A stretch of DNA of 5,145 nt from an uncultured Bacilli bacterium (GTDB lineage: Bacteria; Bacillota_I; Bacilli_A; RF39; UBA660): NCBI GenBank assembly GCA_947627835.1, contig CANQXM010000079.1, positions 1 to 5,145 of the forward strand. Reading direction: 5' to 3'. This document shows positions 1 to 5,145 of this stretch, piece after piece. A program made the position numbers and the translations under genes. Numbering within the stretch: the first letter of the stretch is position 1; the number at the start of each line of letters is the position of its first letter. A model generated the notes under the pieces. That model was not told the origin of the DNA. It ran no database searches and saw only the letters and a list, made by a program, of their open reading frames with translations.

Positions 1-1
1 T

Positions 2-97
2 GCAGTAATTCCTTATGAAAATGCAACACACTATGCCTACCTAGAAGAAAAAAATAAAACCATTCGAATTATTAATTCTCTAATCAAGAAGGAGTAA
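2..97 (+). CDS. C-terminal end of a gene cut by the window edge, possibly an alpha/beta hydrolase
   Basis: The frame is open from the left edge and gives 31 residues ending in a TAA at 95-97. Only the tail is visible, so the function is tentative. The stretch around ATHYAYLEE, followed by a short amphipathic helix (IIRIINSLIKKE-like), resembles the end of alpha/beta hydrolases, where the catalytic His sits in a GH-x-x-x-LE context before the last helix. If so, His10 of the visible part would be the catalytic histidine. The stop lies only 4 nt before the murF ATG, and the murF ribosome binding site (AAGGAG, 89-94) lies inside this gene. The two are therefore almost certainly co-transcribed and may be translationally coupled. 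That it is a coding tail is well supported; the family call rests on about ten residues. Confidence 0.7.
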   Translation, partial: AVIPYENATHYAYLEEKNKTIRIINSLIKKE

Positions 98-101
98 AAA
101 A

Positions 102-1709
102 ATGAAATTTATCTTTTTATTAACCATTCCCATTTATCTTTTATATATAAATCTAATAAGTACTTCCTCACTTCATATGCTTCAGCAAAACCGCTACAAC
201 CGAGGATATCGTTATAGTAAATGGATCAAAAATCATTTTGCTTCTCTTTTTATAAACGAACAACTACTATATCTCGTCTTTCTGATCTTTTCTTATTGGA
301 AGACTTTAAATCATATGACCCCATTGCTTTTTATTCTCATGCTTCTAATCCTTTTACAAAAAAGATGGGATACCAAAAAAAGCACTATTACCAAAATTCC
401 ATTAAAGAAAACGGCTCGTATTAAAAGACTGATTTTTACCAATAATCTTCTATATCTTTTGATCTGCTTATTTCCTTTATTTCACATGGAAGAATCTTGG
501 TGGAGTATCAACTACTTATATCTAGGATTCTTAGCATCCATAAATCCCCTTATGATTCTCTTAGCTAACTTTTTAAATCGTCCCCTTGAACGTGCTGTAA
601 ATCATCATTTTCGCGTGCAAGCACAAAAAAAACTAAAAGCTATGACCAACACCGAAGTCATAGGAATTACGGGAAGCTATGGAAAAACCAGTATTAAAAA
701 TATCACATATGAAATATTAAGTGAAAAATTTAATGTCTTTAAAACACCAGAAAACTACAACACTCCCTATGGTCTCATGATTACAATCAATGAATATTTA
801 GATAAATACAATGACTACTTTATTGCAGAAATGGGTGCTTGTAAAAAAGGCGAAATCAAAGAACTTTGTGACTTAGTAAAACCGAAATATGGAATTTTAT
901 CAACGATTGGTGTCGCTCATTTAGAAACCTTTGGAAGTGAAAAAAACATCGAAGATACCAAATTTGAATTAATTGAATCCTTACCCAAAGATGGCTATGG
1001 AATTTTAAATGGGGATGATCCAAAACAACTTCATCATGAAATCCAAAATACCGTTTCCATTGGTTGGATAGGAATTAATAATAAAAAGGTTGATTGTCGA
1101 GCCGAAAATATTCGCATGAGTAAAGAGGGAACTACCTTTGATGTCATCATGAAAAATGACTCCAAAATCTATTCATTTCAAACAAAATTACTAGGAAAAA
1201 ACAACATCTATAACATTCTTTCGGGGATTTTACTTGGGTACCATCTTGGCATATCCATGGAAGAACTAGCAAAAAGTGTGAAAAACATCAAACCCATTGA
1301 ACATCGTCTGTCATTATCAAAATATTATGATATAATGCTAATCGATGATGCCTATAATTCAAATCCAATCGGGGCACATAGTGCACTAGATGTACTCATG
1401 ATGATGCCTGGAAAACACATTGTAGTAACTCCAGGAATGATTGAAATGGGTGAACAAGAAGAAAAAATAAATTATGAATTTGGGAAATATATGGCATCTC
1501 ATACCGATGAAGTCATCTTAATTGGAAAAGAAAAAACCAAACCAATTTATGAAGGCTTACTAAGCGAAAACTTTCCCAAAGAAAAAATTCACATTTTAAA
1601 TAATGTGATGGAAGCATTTCCACTTGCAAGAAAATTAAAAGAGAAAGAAACATATGTATTAATAGAAAATGATTTACCAGATACATTTAATGAAAAAACG
1701 AAGGAGTGA
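102..1709 (+). CDS. murF: MurF-type Mur ligase with N-terminal membrane domain
   Basis: This is a 535-aa member of the ATP-dependent Mur ligase family, most like MurF, which joins D-Ala-D-Ala to the muramoyl tripeptide in peptidoglycan precursor synthesis. The central ATPase domain starts near residue 185. It shows the P-loop GITGSYGKTS (188-197), TPENYNTPYG (215-224), EMGA with a following GEI (243-252), a His at 273, K287 in TKFEL where Mur ligases carry a carbamylated lysine, and NGDDP (303-307). The C-terminal domain shows R402, DDAYNSNP (415-422) and PGMIEMG (444-450), as in MurF. The usual MurF N-terminal UDP-MurNAc-binding domain is not evident. Residues 1-160 instead hold about five hydrophobic segments (roughly 1-20, 52-66, 73-86, 112-128, 136-156) with basic loops, so the enzyme is probably membrane-anchored. 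It is longer than ordinary MurF (about 450 aa). The ATG has AAGGAG 7 nt upstream, and ddl follows 5 nt after the stop. A related membrane Mur ligase with a different acceptor is possible. Confidence 0.88.
   Translation: MKFIFLLTIPIYLLYINLISTSSLHMLQQNRYNRGYRYSKWIKNHFASLFINEQLLYLVFLIFSYWKTLNHMTPLLFILMLLILLQKRWDTKKSTITKIPLKKTARIKRLIFTNNLLYLLICLFPLFHMEESWWSINYLYLGFLASINPLMILLANFLNRPLERAVNHHFRVQAQKKLKAMTNTEVIGITGSYGKTSIKNITYEILSEKFNVFKTPENYNTPYGLMITINEYLDKYNDYFIAEMGACKKGEIKELCDLVKPKYGILSTIGVAHLETFGSEKNIEDTKFELIESLPKDGYGILNGDDPKQLHHEIQNTVSIGWIGINNKKVDCRAENIRMSKEGTTFDVIMKNDSKIYSFQTKLLGKNNIYNILSGILLGYHLGISMEELAKSVKNIKPIEHRLSLSKYYDIMLIDDAYNSNPIGAHSALDVLMMMPGKHIVVTPGMIEMGEQEEKINYEFGKYMASHTDEVILIGKEKTKPIYEGLLSENFPKEKIHILNNVMEAFPLARKLKEKETYVLIENDLPDTFNEKTKE
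1701..1706 (+). promoter_or_regulatory. Ribosome binding site that fixes the ddl start
   Basis: AAGGAG lies in the last codons of murF. It is 8 nt before the ATG at 1715, a normal spacing. A GTG at 1706 is in frame with ddl, but it overlaps the last base of this site and has no other Shine-Dalgarno sequence upstream, so ATG 1715 is chosen. Confidence 0.85.
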
Positions 1710-1714
1710 AAAAC

Positions 1715-2893
1715 ATGTTAAAAGTAGGAGTGATTTTCGGAGGAGAATCCGTAGAACATGAAGTTAGCATTATTACAGCAGTTCAAGCGATGAATAACTT
1801 AGATGAAAAAAAATATGAAATTGTTCCTATATATATAGGAAAAGATCGAATTTGGTATACCAGTCCACAATTAAGAGAAATGGAAACTTATAAAAATTTG
1901 GCAACCATTCCAAATATTGCTGATGAAGTAGCTTTAATAAAAAGAGGAAATGAATTTGTTCTTCAAAAGACCAAAGGCATCCTAAGAAAAGTGGTAACGG
2001 CAATCGATATTGCCATGCCAATTGTTCATGGAAAAGGCGTTGAAGATGGTTCCCTTGCTGGATACTTAGAAACTTTAGGAATTCCTTACGTTGGACCATC
2101 AATCCTAGGAGCTTCTGTAGGTCAAGATAAAGTCGTTCAAAAGCAAATTTTACAAAGTGCCGGTGTTCCCGTAGTCAATTATGTATGGTTTTATGATTCA
2201 GAATATCAAAATGATGAAGCAGTCATCTTAAAAGAAGTCAAAAAACTAGGTTATCCACTCATTATCAAACCAGCAAGATTAGGAAGCAGTGTAGGAATTA
2301 GTGTTGCCAAAAACGAAGAAGAATTAAAAAATGCAATTGAAGAAGCCATTACCTACGATGAAAAAATTATTGTTGAAAAAATGGTAGCCAACTTAAAAGA
2401 AGTCGATTGTGCTGTTTTAGGATCCAAAGATCATATGGAGTGTTCTTTAATCGGAGAAATGATCACCGATCACGACTTCTTAACATTTGAAGATAAGTAT
2501 TTAAAAGATGGTGGCAAAAAAGGCGGAGCGAAAACCGAGGGAGAAATCTCCTCAAGTGGCTTTAAAATTCCTGCCAAATTAGATAAGGAAATCGAAAGTC
2601 AAATCTATGAAGAAGCCAAAAAAGCCTTTCGTGCTTTGTGCTTAAATGGCGTAACCCGTTTTGATTTCCTAGTAGATACAAAAGCAAAAAAAGTATACAT
2701 AAATGAACCCAATACCATTCCAGGATGTCTTGCCTTCTTCTTCTTTACCCCAAAAGGAAAAAACTATGAGACTCTTTTATCAGAATTAATAAACCAAGCA
2801 ATTCAAAGATATAAACAAGAAGAAAAGAAAGTAACTCGTTTTGATTCCAATGTTTTAAGTACGTATGATGGCAAGAAAATCAAATTAAAGTAG
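1715..2893 (+). CDS. ddl: D-alanine--D-alanine ligase
   Basis: This is a 392-aa cytoplasmic ATP-grasp ligase that condenses two D-Ala for the preceding MurF. Residue numbers count from ATG 1715. The N-terminal domain has GGESVEHEVS (9-18; E14 matches the substrate-contacting Glu of DdlB), then HGKGVEDGSLAGYLE (105-119) and IPYVGPS. The ATP-grasp part has IIKPARLGSSVGIS (183-196), E-x-E-type residues around 221-229, K261-Y262 of the omega loop (FEDKY), R315 and D317 (TRFDF), and the metal ligands E331 and N333 in NEPNTIPG. The K-Y pair argues for D-Ala rather than D-lactate as second substrate. Oddities are a long Gly/Lys-rich omega loop (264-282), NTIPGCLAFFFF where E. coli-type enzymes have NTSPGMTSHS, and about 25 polar residues at the C-terminus. 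The gene is about 30-90 residues longer than common Ddl enzymes. It ends in a terminator that starts at its own stop codon. Confidence 0.92.
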   Translation: MLKVGVIFGGESVEHEVSIITAVQAMNNLDEKKYEIVPIYIGKDRIWYTSPQLREMETYKNLATIPNIADEVALIKRGNEFVLQKTKGILRKVVTAIDIAMPIVHGKGVEDGSLAGYLETLGIPYVGPSILGASVGQDKVVQKQILQSAGVPVVNYVWFYDSEYQNDEAVILKEVKKLGYPLIIKPARLGSSVGISVAKNEEELKNAIEEAITYDEKIIVEKMVANLKEVDCAVLGSKDHMECSLIGEMITDHDFLTFEDKYLKDGGKKGGAKTEGEISSSGFKIPAKLDKEIESQIYEEAKKAFRALCLNGVTRFDFLVDTKAKKVYINEPNTIPGCLAFFFFTPKGKNYETLLSELINQAIQRYKQEEKKVTRFDSNVLSTYDGKKIKLK

Positions 2894-2910
2894 CGCAAGC
2901 TATTTTTTTT
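2887..2910 (+). terminator. Intrinsic terminator of the murF-ddl operon
   Basis: AAAGTAGC (2887-2894) pairs with GCTATTTT (2899-2906) around a GCAA tetraloop, a GNRA-type loop, with one G-U pair. The run of eight T (2903-2910) supplies the lower stem and the U-tract. The ddl stop codon TAG (2891-2893) is part of the stem. Confidence 0.85.
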
Positions 2911-2913
2911 CAT

Positions 2914-2939
2914 AAAAAAATTACGATGACTCGTAATTT
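2914..2939 (-). terminator. Intrinsic terminator of the HTH gene, minus strand
   Basis: AAATTACGA (2918-2926) and TCGTAATTT (2931-2939) form a perfect 9-bp inverted repeat around a 4-nt loop. Only the minus strand has a U-tract after the stem (the A run at 2914-2920), so it serves the leftward gene. It sits directly against the ddl terminator and separates the two convergent units. The stop codon of the HTH gene (2938-2940) overlaps the stem. Confidence 0.82.
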
Positions 2940-3219
2940 ATCGAATTCCAACTGGAATTTTTTGTTCTTCAAAAAATTTATCAATGGGTACACCAAGAAC
3001 TTGACTAATATTCCATAAAACAGGAACACTAACCCCTTGTAAACGTTCTGCTTCAATCGCCCCAATTAAACCGGTTGAAACACCAATCATCTCCGCTAAC
3101 TTAGCCTGAGAAATCATTTCCTTTGGATGATTCAAATTATAAAGTTGGCGATAATAGCGAACATTCGACCCAACTACTTTGAAGATTTCTTTCTTTTCCG
3201 TATCTAAATATAATCTCAT
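2938..3219 (-). CDS. Small XRE-family helix-turn-helix regulator
   Basis: The 93-aa product has one Cro/C1-type helix-turn-helix domain and nothing else. After a short N-terminal extension, residues 11-27 form the first helix. The DNA-binding unit runs through ISQAKLAEMIGVSTGLIGAIE (about 36-56), with the usual Q-x-x-LA and GVS turn. It is followed by the supporting helices VPVLWNISQVLGVPIDKFFEE (about 65-85), typical of the family. There is no ligand-binding, metallopeptidase or toxin/antitoxin domain, so the target and signal cannot be read. The start at 3219 is supported by GGGAG ending 4 nt upstream on the minus strand. It is convergent with ddl and divergent from the ucpA-like gene. Control of its own promoter or of ucpA is plausible from position but unproven. 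It has no recognisable phage or plasmid neighbours. Confidence 0.85.
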   Translation of the reverse strand: MRLYLDTEKKEIFKVVGSNVRYYRQLYNLNHPKEMISQAKLAEMIGVSTGLIGAIEAERLQGVSVPVLWNISQVLGVPIDKFFEEQKIPVGIR

Positions 3220-3285
3220 AGTTCTCCCTCACAATATTTATTTTCTCATAAGTTCCCAGAATGTAAATTTATCAGAATTAACAAA

Positions 3286-3291
3286 ATTATA
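3286..3291 (-). promoter_or_regulatory. Candidate -10 element for the HTH gene
   Basis: The minus strand reads TATAAT here, about 67 nt upstream of the HTH start codon. The -35 position on the minus strand (around 3309-3314, TAGTTA) is a poor match to TTGACA. The element is one arm of a small palindrome, ATTATA-CC-TATAAT (3286-3299). It is a candidate only, because TATAAT-like strings are common in sequence this AT-rich. Confidence 0.45.
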
Positions 3292-3439
3292 CCTATAATA
3301 AAAAATTCTAACTATCAGACTGCTTGAAAAACAAAATTACTACTAAAAAATGATTACAATTGATAAATTCACAAAAATTTTAAGAAAATAAGACATATAA
3401 AGAGAACGTTAAAGAAATAAACTGCATCCTTAAAAAATC

Positions 3440-3448
3440 TGCTATAAT
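3440..3448 (+). promoter_or_regulatory. Extended -10 promoter of the ucpA-like gene
   Basis: TGCTATAAT is a perfect TATAAT preceded by the TG of an extended -10. No good -35 is seen at the right distance (AACTGC at 3420-3425). Transcription would start near 3455, leaving a leader of only about 10 nt that barely includes the AGGTGA ribosome binding site (3455-3460). Confidence 0.65.
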
Positions 3449-3464
3449 AAAAATAGGTGAGAAA

Positions 3465-4253
3465 ATGAGATTAGAAAATAAAGTAGCCATTGTAACCGGC
3501 GGAGCAATGGGAAATGGACTAGGAATAACCAAAGTATTCTTAAAAGAAGGTGCAGAGGTTGTGATTTTAGATTATAGTGATCAACTAGAAAGTACGCTAT
3601 TAGATCTAAAAAAAGAATATTCAACCATTTCTGGTTACCAAGTAGACATTAGAGATAAAGAAGCAATCACCAACATCGTAGAAGAAATTTATAAAGAAAA
3701 AGGGCATATTGATATCTTAGTAAATAATGCTGGAGTTGCACGTTTAAAAACATTCTTAGAAATGAGTGATGAAATTCGTGATTTTCATTTCGATATCAAT
3801 ATTAAAGGAACTTGGAATGTAACAAAAGCGGTATTACCAAAAATGATAGCAGGAAATTATGGACGCATCGTAAACTTATCAAGTGTTACCGGTCCCATGG
3901 TAGCAGATGCTGGAGAAGTTGCATACGCTACAACGAAATCTGCCATTTTAGGATTTACGAAATCATTAGCAAGAGAAGTGGTTGAAAATAACATTACCGT
4001 AAATGCCATTATGCCAGGATATATCATGACCCCAATGGTAGAAAAAATCGCTAAAGAAACCGATGAACAAAATCCAAAAAGCGTAGTAGATGGCATTGCT
4101 GCTGGAATTCCAATGAAACGATTAGGAACCATTGAAGAACTTGGATATCTTGCTTTATTCCTAGCAAGTGATGAATCTTCTTACATTACAGGACAAGGAT
4201 ATGTAATTGATGGAGGATCTACACTACCAGAAACCAAATCTGTAGGGGTATAA
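3465..4253 (+). CDS. ucpA: Short-chain dehydrogenase/reductase, UcpA-like
   Basis: This 262-aa protein is a classical SDR oxidoreductase with a Rossmann fold. It shows the cofactor motif TGGAMGNG (11-18), D36 at the end of beta 2 (favouring NAD(H) over NADP(H)), NNAG (87-90), N112, the catalytic S140, and Y154-x3-K158 (YATTK). From memory, the sequence follows E. coli UcpA closely. Shared stretches include DFHFDINIKGTWNVTKAVLP, the SSVTG-MVAD block, LASDESSY and the extreme C-terminus IDGGSTLPETKSVGV, and the length is almost identical (UcpA is 263 aa). The physiological substrate of UcpA is not settled; it has been linked to furan aldehyde tolerance. The ATG is preceded by AGGTGA with a 4-nt gap. 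The gene is a single unit between its own extended -10 promoter and a terminator at its stop codon. The UcpA-type assignment is strong, the substrate unknown. Confidence 0.88.
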   Translation: MRLENKVAIVTGGAMGNGLGITKVFLKEGAEVVILDYSDQLESTLLDLKKEYSTISGYQVDIRDKEAITNIVEEIYKEKGHIDILVNNAGVARLKTFLEMSDEIRDFHFDINIKGTWNVTKAVLPKMIAGNYGRIVNLSSVTGPMVADAGEVAYATTKSAILGFTKSLAREVVENNITVNAIMPGYIMTPMVEKIAKETDEQNPKSVVDGIAAGIPMKRLGTIEELGYLALFLASDESSYITGQGYVIDGGSTLPETKSVGV

Positions 4254-4274
4254 GACGAATATTTCGTCTTTTTT
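4252..4274 (+). terminator. Intrinsic terminator of the ucpA-like gene
   Basis: AAGACGAA (4252-4259) and TTCGTCTT (4263-4270) form a perfect 8-bp stem with a 3-nt TAT loop, running into a T tract (4269-4274). The first two stem bases belong to the TAA stop codon (4251-4253). Confidence 0.87.
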
Positions 4275-4326
4275 AATGCTCCAATATAAAAATCAAAAAA
4301 TCCCATAAAATCCGCAAAATTTATAC

Positions 4327-4355
4327 TTGATTTTCATAAAATATATTGCTATAAT
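4327..4355 (+). promoter_or_regulatory. Promoter of the S10 ribosomal protein operon
   Basis: TTGATT (4327-4332) and TATAAT (4350-4355) are separated by 17 nt, and a TG precedes the -10 (TGCTATAAT), so both consensus and extended elements are present. The start of transcription should be near 4362. This is the best promoter in the window, fitting a ribosomal operon, and it lies about 50 nt after the ucpA terminator. Confidence 0.85.
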
Positions 4356-4361
4356 CGACTA

Positions 4362-4487
4362 TGTATGACGGCAAAGATGTGCGAGGTTGCTGATACACTA
4401 GGCAAAGTTGTTAAAACTTTTCTAAATTCAGGGAATTCGTAACGGAGCTAGTCTATACTAGATATAGGCGAAAGGAGGACATGAAAA
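4362..4487 (+). promoter_or_regulatory. Structured 5' leader of the S10 operon mRNA
   Basis: About 126 nt of untranslated RNA would precede rpsJ. It has a direct repeat, GGCAAAGATGT (4370-4380) and GGCAAAGTTGT (4401-4411). A TTGC (4387-4390) lies between them that could pair with the GCAA of either copy. There is a hairpin AAAGTT/AACTTT (4404-4409 with 4415-4420). Two hairpins cannot form together: CTAGT/ACTAG (4448-4452 with 4457-4461) and CTATA/TATAG (4453-4457 with 4463-4467), just before the AAAGGAGG ribosome binding site (4471-4478). No U-tract terminator is visible in it. Leaders of S10 operons are known sites of autoregulation (L4 in E. coli). I infer a regulatory role here but cannot name the ligand. 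Confidence 0.6.
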
Positions 4488-4796
4488 ATGTCAAAGAACA
4501 GAGTTCGTATTAACTTAAAAGCCTTTGATAACAAAACGTTAGATTTGGCTGCAGGGAAAATCGTTGACACTGTAAAGAGATTAGGAGGAACCGTATCTGG
4601 ACCAGTACCTCTTCCAACAGAAATTGAAAGAGTAACCGTACTTCGTGCAGTACACAAATATAAAGACTCTCGGGAACAATTTGAAAGTCGTACTCATAAG
4701 AGATTAATTGATATTATTGCTCCTAGTAAAGAAATTGTCGATGCACTAACTCATTTAGATTTACCAAGTGGTGTAGACATTGATATCAAATTATAA
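4488..4796 (+). CDS. rpsJ: 30S ribosomal protein S10
   Basis: The 102-aa protein is full length for bacterial S10 (uS10), a component of the 30S subunit head that also acts in transcription antitermination with NusB. Family hallmarks are visible: the N-terminal strand VRINLKAFDNKTLD (6-19), the GG-x-VSGPVPLPT block (33-44), the long beta-loop region with VHKYKDSREQFE (55-66), RTHKRLIDI (68-76) and the end LPSGVDIDIKL (92-102). The ATG at 4488 follows AAAGGAGG by 9 nt. An earlier ATG at 4481 is out of frame and only 2 nt from the ribosome binding site. It is the first gene of the S10 operon, as usual, and rplC follows after 24 nt. Confidence 0.98.
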   Translation: MSKNRVRINLKAFDNKTLDLAAGKIVDTVKRLGGTVSGPVPLPTEIERVTVLRAVHKYKDSREQFESRTHKRLIDIIAPSKEIVDALTHLDLPSGVDIDIKL

Positions 4797-4820
4797 AAAT
4801 AAAAAAGAAAGGAAATAAAC

Positions 4821-5145
4821 ATGAAAAAAGGAATCTTAGGACGCAAAGTTGGAATGACCCAAGTATTCACCAAAGATGGCAAACTAATTCCTGTCACAGT
4901 AATTAGTGTTGAACCCAATGTGGTTATGCAAGTGAAAACCATCGAAACAGATGGATACAATGCGATTCAACTCGGCGTAGTAGACAAAAGTGAAAAAAAT
5001 GCAAGTCGTGCAAGTATTGGACACGCCAAAAAAGCCAATACCACTCCTAAGCGCTTCTTAAAAGAAATAAGAGACATGGAAGGCTCTTATAATTGTGGAG
5101 ATAAAATTAGCGCTGACTTATTTGAAGTAGGAGAAATCGTTGATG
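4821..5145 (+). CDS. rplC: 50S ribosomal protein L3, N-terminal half (cut by window edge)
   Basis: The frame stays open from ATG 4821 to the right edge and gives 108 residues of an expected 205-215. The start MKKGILGRKVGMTQVF is the classic L3 (uL3) N-terminus, followed by PVTVISVEPNVVMQVKT, typical of the first beta-barrel strands, and by a central domain with FLKEIRDMEG. L3 binds 23S rRNA early in 50S assembly and reaches toward the peptidyl transferase centre through a loop that lies beyond this window. AAAGGA (4808-4813) sits 7 nt before the ATG. The order rpsJ-rplC is the standard S10 operon order, so rplD should follow. Confidence 0.97.
   Translation, partial: MKKGILGRKVGMTQVFTKDGKLIPVTVISVEPNVVMQVKTIETDGYNAIQLGVVDKSEKNASRASIGHAKKANTTPKRFLKEIRDMEGSYNCGDKISADLFEVGEIVD

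Larger units (their letters stand above)
3220..3464. other. Divergent intergenic region between the HTH gene and ucpA
   Basis: This is a very AT-rich 245-nt gap with no convincing gene. It holds the minus-strand ribosome binding site of the HTH gene next to 3220, a back-to-back pair of TATAAT elements inside an inverted repeat (3274-3309), and a TATAAT just before ucpA (3443-3448). TATCAGA occurs twice in direct orientation (3270-3276 and 3313-3319), flanking the inverted repeat. Between about 3320 and 3435 I see nothing specific. Confidence 0.6.

Noticed and set aside
1706..1714. In-frame GTG start for ddl, three codons before the ATG
   Set aside because: It overlaps the last base of the AAGGAG ribosome binding site and has no other one upstream. 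The ATG at 1715 has correct spacing and gives the normal Ddl N-terminus.
1707..1721. Possible TGA-as-Trp code (Mycoplasma type), which would extend MurF by four residues
   Set aside because: All tryptophans in the genes here use TGG, no gene needs an internal TGA, and the TGA at 1707 fits the spacing to ddl.
102..2893. A vancomycin-resistance (van) type cluster
   Set aside because: The ligase keeps the K-Y pair of D-Ala-D-Ala enzymes, and no vanX/XY, racemase, dehydrogenase or two-component genes are visible. The upstream gene is unseen, so this is not excluded beyond the window.
3350..3391. 13-codon open frame in the HTH-ucpA gap
   Set aside because: There is no ribosome binding site, and it is a low-complexity AT-rich peptide of a size expected by chance.
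3857..4132. Antisense open frames of 60-90 codons inside ddl, ucpA, rpsJ and rplC
   Set aside because: They lie opposite genes with clear family motifs, have no ribosome binding sites, and show no recognisable protein features.
4424..4438. Short inverted repeat AATTC-AGG-GAATT in the rpsJ leader
   Set aside because: It has only 5 bp, a 3-nt loop and mostly A-T pairs, which is too weak to call a separate element.
4481..4483. ATG before the rpsJ start
   Set aside because: It is out of frame with S10, only 2 nt after the ribosome binding site, and its frame closes after about 10 codons.

Overview
The window is AT-rich bacterial chromosome that reads with the standard code: Trp is TGG throughout, and no gene needs a TGA read as Trp. 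Gene content and style (AAGGAG-type ribosome binding sites, TATAAT promoters, U-tract terminators, tight spacing, an S10 ribosomal operon) suggest a low-GC Gram-positive. The membrane-anchored MurF and the form of the Ddl point to an Erysipelotrichia-like or related Bacillota lineage; that placement is inference.

Region 1 (2-2910, + strand) is the end of a cell-wall operon. It holds the last 31 codons of a gene that may encode an alpha/beta hydrolase, then a MurF-type Mur ligase whose usual N-terminal substrate domain is replaced by a multi-helix membrane domain, then a D-Ala-D-Ala ligase (Ddl). Spacing is 4-5 nt, and a hairpin terminator starts at the ddl stop codon. Ddl would make the D-Ala-D-Ala dipeptide and the MurF-like enzyme would attach it to the muropeptide.

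Region 2 (2914-3464) holds a convergent 93-aa XRE-family HTH regulator on the - strand with its own terminator, followed by a 245-nt AT-rich gap. The gap carries a candidate - strand promoter inside a small inverted repeat, and a candidate extended -10 promoter for the next gene.

Region 3 (3465-4274, + strand) is a single SDR-family oxidoreductase that I recognise as close to E. coli UcpA. It ends in a third hairpin terminator overlapping its stop codon.

Region 4 (4327-5145, + strand) is the start of the S10 ribosomal protein operon. It has a strong promoter, a leader of about 126 nt with repeats and alternative hairpins, rpsJ (complete) and rplC (cut by the window edge).

I see no mobile element, tRNA, rRNA or CRISPR. 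The points most worth a second look are the membrane-domain MurF, the altered substrate-end motif of its partner Ddl, the rpsJ leader, and the stop-codon-embedded terminators.
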